From Mycocentrospora acerina (Eukaryota > Ascomycota > Dothideomycetes > Pleosporales), in assembly GCA_022701365.1 (NCBI GenBank), contig JAKUHH010000053.1:187208-251207 (forward strand): DNA of 64,000 bases, in the 5' to 3' direction. This document shows, piece after piece, positions 58,441-64,000 of the stretch (position 1 is its first letter; every line of letters begins with the position of its first letter). The notes below the pieces were generated by a model. It did not search any database and had not been told where the DNA came from. It saw only the letters and a list, made by a program, of their open reading frames with translations. The translations under genes were made by a program, and so were the position numbers.

Positions 58441-60470
58441 AAAGCGCTTCTTAGATTTACTATGCAAATTATAATGTAATTACTAATTGTTTAAGGTAGG
58501 TAACCTTAAAAGAAAAAAACCTAAGGATATTTTTTCTATTGCTATAAAATTATTACTTATTATGCTAGCTAGAATAATTTAAATAATGTTAGCTGCCTTT
58601 TGCTACTGTTTAATCTACAAACAGACTTACTATTGCTTAAGGCTTTTGCAACATTACTTTAACTACTGTCCTCTTCTTCTTCTTCTTCTTCTTTGTTGTT
58701 ACTACTCTCTTCCTTACTGTCTAGGACTTCCTTAATTTGTTAAGAAAGCTGCATTACTAGTAACTTAATACTAAGTAACTTATGCTAAGTAATTAGACCC
58801 CTAGCAAGACACTTAGCACTAAGCTAGCTATCTAACTGTTAACTAACAGCAATAGCTTTAGGATTAACCTTCTTTACAACCCTTAGCTAGAGATGCTACT
58901 TAGGTGTTTGCATAGTTAGCTTAACCTACAACGTATTAATAATGTTGTAAGGCATAAGGCAAAGACTTCCTTATCCTAGCGCTTCTGCAGCCTAGTACTA
59001 GCGTAAGGCCTAACAAATTCTGCAGTTAAAGGCAGCTAGGGGAATCCCTAGCAATTCTTCTATTAGAGCACGTTTAGCCTCTGCACAGACATTCCTACGT
59101 CCTTTGTGTCTTTTATAGTTGCTGCGTTAACTGTCCTCTAGCTTAAAGCTTGCAATCTTTTCTACATAGGCGCAGGTAAAGAAAGCTATAGCCTATCTAT
59201 ACTAGACATAGACAGCAGCAAGCTGCGTTTTGCAGTGCGTTACAACTTGCTAGACACTTTAGAATAAGGCGCCTGCTAAATGTGTAGCCTGCAAGAAGAT
59301 TTAACTGCTTTAGGCAAGCAGTTTAGTTATTATAGTAGGGAAAGGACTACTGTAGTGTTACTAACTGCTAAGGAAAGATTAGGCATGTTGCTGCAAGGTT
59401 AAGTTTCCTAGCTCTTTTACTTTTTTAACTATGTTTAGTGCTGTGCAGTATAGAGATAGACATATATAGAAGAAGTTATTATTGCCTACAGGCTAGATAA
59501 ATATCTAAGAAAGGGTTAGTTCCTGCTACAGAAGAATAGAAAGGTAGGCTAACTGTTTACTAGCTAGTGCCTTTGTGTTAGGCTCTACAAGACTTAGCAA
59601 CACATAATAACCTTTTGCTTGCTGCTCTACTTTTTTCTGTCACTAGGTCTCTGCCTGTTAGGTGTAATTAGTAACAGTACTAACAGTAGTTACACGCTCT
59701 AGCGTAGCTTGTTAACTTCTCTTGCTGCTGCTACTACTGCTGCGCCTGTTTTGCGTTTGTACTATAGTTCTCTCTTTATTTTCTACATGTAATAGCAAGG
59801 TTAGCTAAGCCTGCTGCTCTATTGTTACCTCTTCTTCTTGTTTAGCATCTTGCATATATTTATCTACGTCTAGAGTAGAAGGTTCTATGTCTTAATAGAT
59901 AGCGCGTGTAAGCTGCTCCTAAGTTACATCTAAGATTGCGTCTTCTAGTAGCAATTCCTGCAAAAGCTATACAGCTAATGCTAGTAAGTGCGCAATAAAG
60001 ATAGGTAGGCAGGCAATTTGCCTAGGAACAATCTAACCTGCACTTTAAATCTAGTGCTGCGCTGTAGTGTGGTTTTAGCTTAGGGACACGCTAGTCTAGG
60101 CAAGAAGTTTCTAGTAGTCTGTTAACAGAGGTAAGTATTAACGTAACAGGTTAGGGGACTAGTACTTAGCAGCACTGTCTGCATTAGAAGAAGCAGCATA
60201 AAGAACGTCCTCCTAAAGCATAGTAAATAAAAGATGTATAATATGTAGTATTATAATTATGTACAGCAAGGTGCGCACAAGGTGCGCAGATTTATGTCTC
60301 TAGCTACTAGTAATTATGTCTGTGTAAGTGACAGCTAAACTTGCGTAACATTATAAAACACATGTCTAACCTAAACTTTAACAAGCTGCATAATGCGCTA
60401 ATTAAGGCAGCAACTAAAGTAATAGTGTTGCTTAAGCCTAAAGATTTATAACTTAATTTAAACTATAATT
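58441..60470. other. RIP-degraded AT-rich sequence
   Basis: No intact gene is present. A (TTC)n-type microsatellite lies at about 58671-58693. Many TAG/TAA-rich frames are present on both strands; no domain is recognisable. Confidence 0.45.
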
Positions 60471-61045
60471 AGCAGCTATGTACTGCTATTCACTACATTA
60501 TGCCTCTACATGCTGCTATTTATTGTTATATACTGCTATGTACTGCTATTCTTAACTACTTGCTCTGCTTATTATTAGCTGCTAATTACTTAATTAGTTA
60601 TTTCTGTAAAAACTCTAATTACCTTATCTTCTAATTAACTAATGTTTACTGCGAATTGTTGCTATATACTGTTACTTACTGCAATATACTGCTATATACT
60701 GCTACATACTGCTACATACTGCTCTATACTGCAATATGCTACTCTATGCTATTAGATGCTGCTTACTTAATCTGTTGCATCCCTAACTACTCCTATCACT
60801 TTAACTTCTAATTATCTGTTATTCGCCTTAATTTGCTGCTATATGCTNCGAATTGTTGCTATATACTGTTACTTACTGCAATATACTGCTATATACTGCT
60901 ACATACTGCTACATACTGCTCTATACTGCAATATGCTACTCTATGCTATTAGATGCTGCTTACTTAATCTGTTGCATCCCTAACTACTCCTATCACTTTA
61001 ACTTCTAATTATCTGTTATTCGCCTTAATTTGCTGCTATATGCTG
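60470..61045. repeat. Short tandem repeats with an exact 197-bp duplication at an N
   Basis: Words such as ACTGCTATAT and TACTGCTACA recur every 10-11 bp. The block starting CGAATTGTTGCTATATACTG at 60652 is repeated without a seen difference from 60849, one base after the only N of the window (60848). The offset is 197 bp. Confidence 0.8.
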
Positions 61046-62050
61046 CTATTTGCTGCTATTTGCTGCTATTTGCTGCTATTTACAGTTATTTGCATTAACT
61101 TGCTATTAGCTGCTACTTACCCTGTCAGTGATTTCTTTCACTACACCTATTGCCTTATCTTGCAGTTAACTGTTATTTATTGCTAATTGCTGCTATTTGC
61201 AGTTATTTGCAGTAACTAGTTATTAGCTGCTAATTACTTAGTTAATTGTTCTTTTCATTTCCCCTATTGCCTTATCTTGCAGTTGACTGTTATCTGTTGC
61301 TAATTGCTGCTATTTACAGTTATTTGCATTAACTTGCTATTAGCTGCTACTTACCCTGTTAGTGATTTCTTTCACTACACCTATCGCCTTATCTTGCAGT
61401 TAACTGTTATTTATTGCTGATTGCTGCTATTTACAGTTTTTTGCAGTAACTTGTTATTAGCTGCTAATTACTTAGTTAAGTGTTCTTTTTATTTCTCCTA
61501 TTGCCTTATCTTGCAGTTAACTGTTATTTGTTGCTGATTGCTGCTATTTACAGCTATCTGCAGTAGCTTGTTATTAGCTGCTAATTACTTAGTTGAGTGT
61601 TCTTTTTATTTCCCTTATCGCCTTATCTTGCAGTTGACTGTCATTTATTGCTAATTGCTGCTGTTTACTGCTATTTGCATTAACTTGCTATTAGCTGCTG
61701 ATTACTTAATTAATTGTTCTTTTTTATTTCTCCTATTGCCTTAAATTGCAGTTGACTGTCATTTGTTGCTAATTGCTGCTATTTATAGCTATCTGCAGTA
61801 ACTTATTATTAGCTGCTAATTACTTAGTTAATTATTCCTTTGATTTCTTCTACTGCCTTATCTTGCAGTTGACTGTTATTTGTTGCTAATTGCTGCTGTT
61901 TACTGCTATTTGCATTAACTTGCTATTAGCTGCTACTTACTTAGTTAGTAATTCTTTTGACTACACCTTTATCTTACAGCTATCTGTTATTCACATCCTA
62001 TTGTTTCTATATGCCAATATTTACTGCTACTTGATGTTATCTAGACTAAT
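61046..62050. repeat. Tandem repeat, 117-bp unit, about eight copies
   Basis: The landmark GCCTTATCTTGCAGTT occurs with starts near 61151, 61268, 61385, 61502, 61619, 61738 and 61855, that is every 117 bp (once 119). Each unit has GCTGCTATTTGCAGT-like text, GCTATTAGCTGCTAATTACT and a T/C-rich stretch. Copies differ mainly at C/T and A/G positions. Confidence 0.9.
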
Positions 62051-62099
62051 TTGCGTTCTGCTGCTACCTAATTAAAAGTTGTTTTTCTTATAGATCTTT

Positions 62100-64000
62100 C
62101 CTACTATTATCTTGCAGTTAAATTCTTTTTTTTGCTATTTAGAATTACACGCAATTTATAAAGAGGTTAATAAAAGACATTGTAACTTGTTGCATTAAAC
62201 TAGACACTTTATAAAGTAGTAATCTGTTACATTATCTAACTAACTATTAATCATATTTATTCTCCTTTGTAACTCTACATTATTTGTTAATGTAAGTTGT
62301 AATCTTGTAATAAGCGTTTTCTCCTACTACTACACTTTATCTAGCATTCTATACATGTTATTATTATACATGTTATTATTACTAAATAAACTACTCTTGC
62401 TACTCTCCCTAGCGCTAGAGCCCTCCTAATTTAAACTACCTACTACTTTAGATTTAACTAAATTTGCAAACTTGTTCTTTATTATGTTGCAAGCACAGAT
62501 AGACTGCTCTATGTTAGAGTTCTTGTGTATAAGCTAGTTTACTTTAACAACAGGAGCTTATTAACTAATCTAATGCTAGCAAGCTAATGCTTGCACAGCA
62601 TTAGCGTTAACAGGGTAGGGTTCTAGTCCTTCTAACACGTAGCCCTTAACAAGGTCTAATAACTAGCAGACTACCTTTAGTCTAGCTACTATAATAAAGC
62701 ACTTGTTGTTAACCTTCTTAGTAGTGCTGTCCTAAACCTTTCTCTACTTTAGAATGTTGTCTATACGCTGCTTGCTATTTCTGATTATAACTGTGCTGTT
62801 TTTTCTATATTTTTGCATAATCTAATACTATATAATTGCTTAGCATAAGCGCAAGTTAGTAATTAGCACGTACTTGCTCTTGTAAGACAACCTATTTCCT
62901 GCAAAGGAACTGTTAGGATAGATAATATCTAACAATTCTTTGCTTAACGTGTTAATCTTGTTAAGTATGTGTTAAACCTTAACAGAACCCTTACACACCT
63001 TCTAGGCTATTTCCTACAAAAAGGAGTTGCAGATTAACGCCTTATTAGCAAGGGCTTCTGACATAACAGGGTTGTCTAATCCTAACGCGTAACTCTATGT
63101 GCAACCTAGGCTGATAACTTTAGGATAATTAGGGTAATTAACTTGCTATTCTTTAATTGCAGTAATTAGGTTTAGAAGACTTATAAGAATACAAGTGTTA
63201 TAGTACGCAGTAGGGTCAGCGCTCTTAAGGGCAGGCTTTACTAGCGCATCTCTAATCTAGCTATTTTCATCCTACTCTCTTATCTGCTCTTAAAATATGT
63301 TGTTAGCTAAAGTAAGAATGCTGTTCTTAATCTCCTTTAGCTTATTGTAGTATTTCAGATTGTGTTTAAGGTAGATATAGTTAACTTCTAGCACTCCTTT
63401 AACAAGCTGTAGCTTCTAGCCCTACAGATCTTAGGTTTCCTTATTGCAGGCAATAAAGTATGTCTTAATAATTGCTAAAAATGTGTTAAACATGTGCAAG
63501 ATGTTCTTATCTTAAGACAACTGCTCTAGAATTGTAAGACCCTTCTCCTTGCCTTTGCCTTTGTTAATTAAGATGTCCTTTTGTTTATTCCTGTACATTA
63601 CTAATACCCTGTTCTACTGCGTCTTAAATGTAGCTACGTTAATTCTAGCTATTTCTTGCACATCTATATTTGTAGAGGTACTGCTTAACAGTTGCTTTAA
63701 AGCCTTTGTTGCAAATGTTATAGTAGTGCTAATGCTATTAGCTAGAGCAGAGCTAGTTACAGCTGTAAAACCAGACCTTAGGTTGTTGTCTAGGTTGCGA
63801 GCAAGTAGATTAACAATTTGCGTATATGTAAGCGTGTCCTTGCTGCCTGCAGCATAAAGCTTGTTAATAACAACCTAGGCTGTAAAGAAGAGATTAATAA
63901 CTATAGTAATGTACTAAGTACTTCCCTTCACATCTGTGTATGTTGCTTGTTGAGTTGCCTAGTTAAAGCCTTTTTTGTCTGCCTTGCTTAACGCGCTTAA
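62100..64000 (-). mobile_element. RIP-degraded repeat with quasi-open minus-strand frame, unidentified
   Basis: The minus strand of about 63850-63460 reads with few stops (TQIVNLLARNLDNNLRSG, IARINVATFKTQ, RNKQKDILINKGKGKEKG). Reading TAG/TAA as CAG/CAA prolongs the frame towards about 62900 and probably to 62480. The composition is that of a real protein, but no known transposase, polymerase or other domain was recognised. The open plus-strand frame at 63549-63857 is its shadow. The element continues beyond the window. Confidence 0.45.

Noticed and set aside
57350..62050. CRISPR-like arrays of direct repeats
   Set aside because: Spacers are not unique, the repeats are contiguous satellites, and the organism is eukaryotic.

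Overview
The window is nuclear DNA of a filamentous ascomycete (Pezizomycotina; Pleosporales or a related Dothideomycete is my guess, not shown). Genes have short introns with GT-AG borders. Gene families are typical of moulds: HET, fungal rhodopsin-like, TPR-SET and tyrosinase. The repeats are soaked with CpA-to-TpA changes, the mark of repeat-induced point mutation (RIP).

Layout. (1) Positions 1-4034 hold two RIP-killed Fot1/Pogo transposons of different families, each with long inverted ends and TA target duplications. (2) Positions 4035-42250 are a gene-bearing segment at normal base composition: an unnamed multi-exon protein (7439-10295), a single-pass membrane protein with a dead tandem copy upstream (14397-17166), a HET protein (17972-20359), a polytopic membrane protein (21150-22533), a tyrosinase (25366-27760), a broken gene followed by an intact 894-residue protein of unknown function (29785-34502), an F-box-like fragment, a TPR-SET gene with two internal stops (35623-37955), a solitary transposon end (38315) and a rhodopsin-like receptor (38947-40414). 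(3) Positions 42251-44547 are a second, full-length copy of the first Fot1 element, split by a 195-bp solo LTR that shows little RIP. (4) Positions 44550-64000 are largely AT-rich and RIP-degraded. They contain a broken gene (45002), a LINE fragment, one intact short-chain dehydrogenase (48439-49347) lying between inverted repeats, and a series of tandem repeats (34-, 25-, 297- and 117-bp periods). A single N at 60848 sits on an exact 197-bp duplication.

No operon or classic biosynthetic cluster is evident. Two themes link the parts. Several single-copy genes close to the repeats are broken by TAA/TAG codons that each need only one C-to-T change from CAA/CAG, which suggests RIP leaking out of the transposons. 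The two large proteins of unknown function (7439-10295 and 31818-34502), the broken gene beside the second one, and the tyrosinase are the best places to look for something undescribed. I could not run any search, so homology statements rest on recognised motifs and general knowledge of the families.
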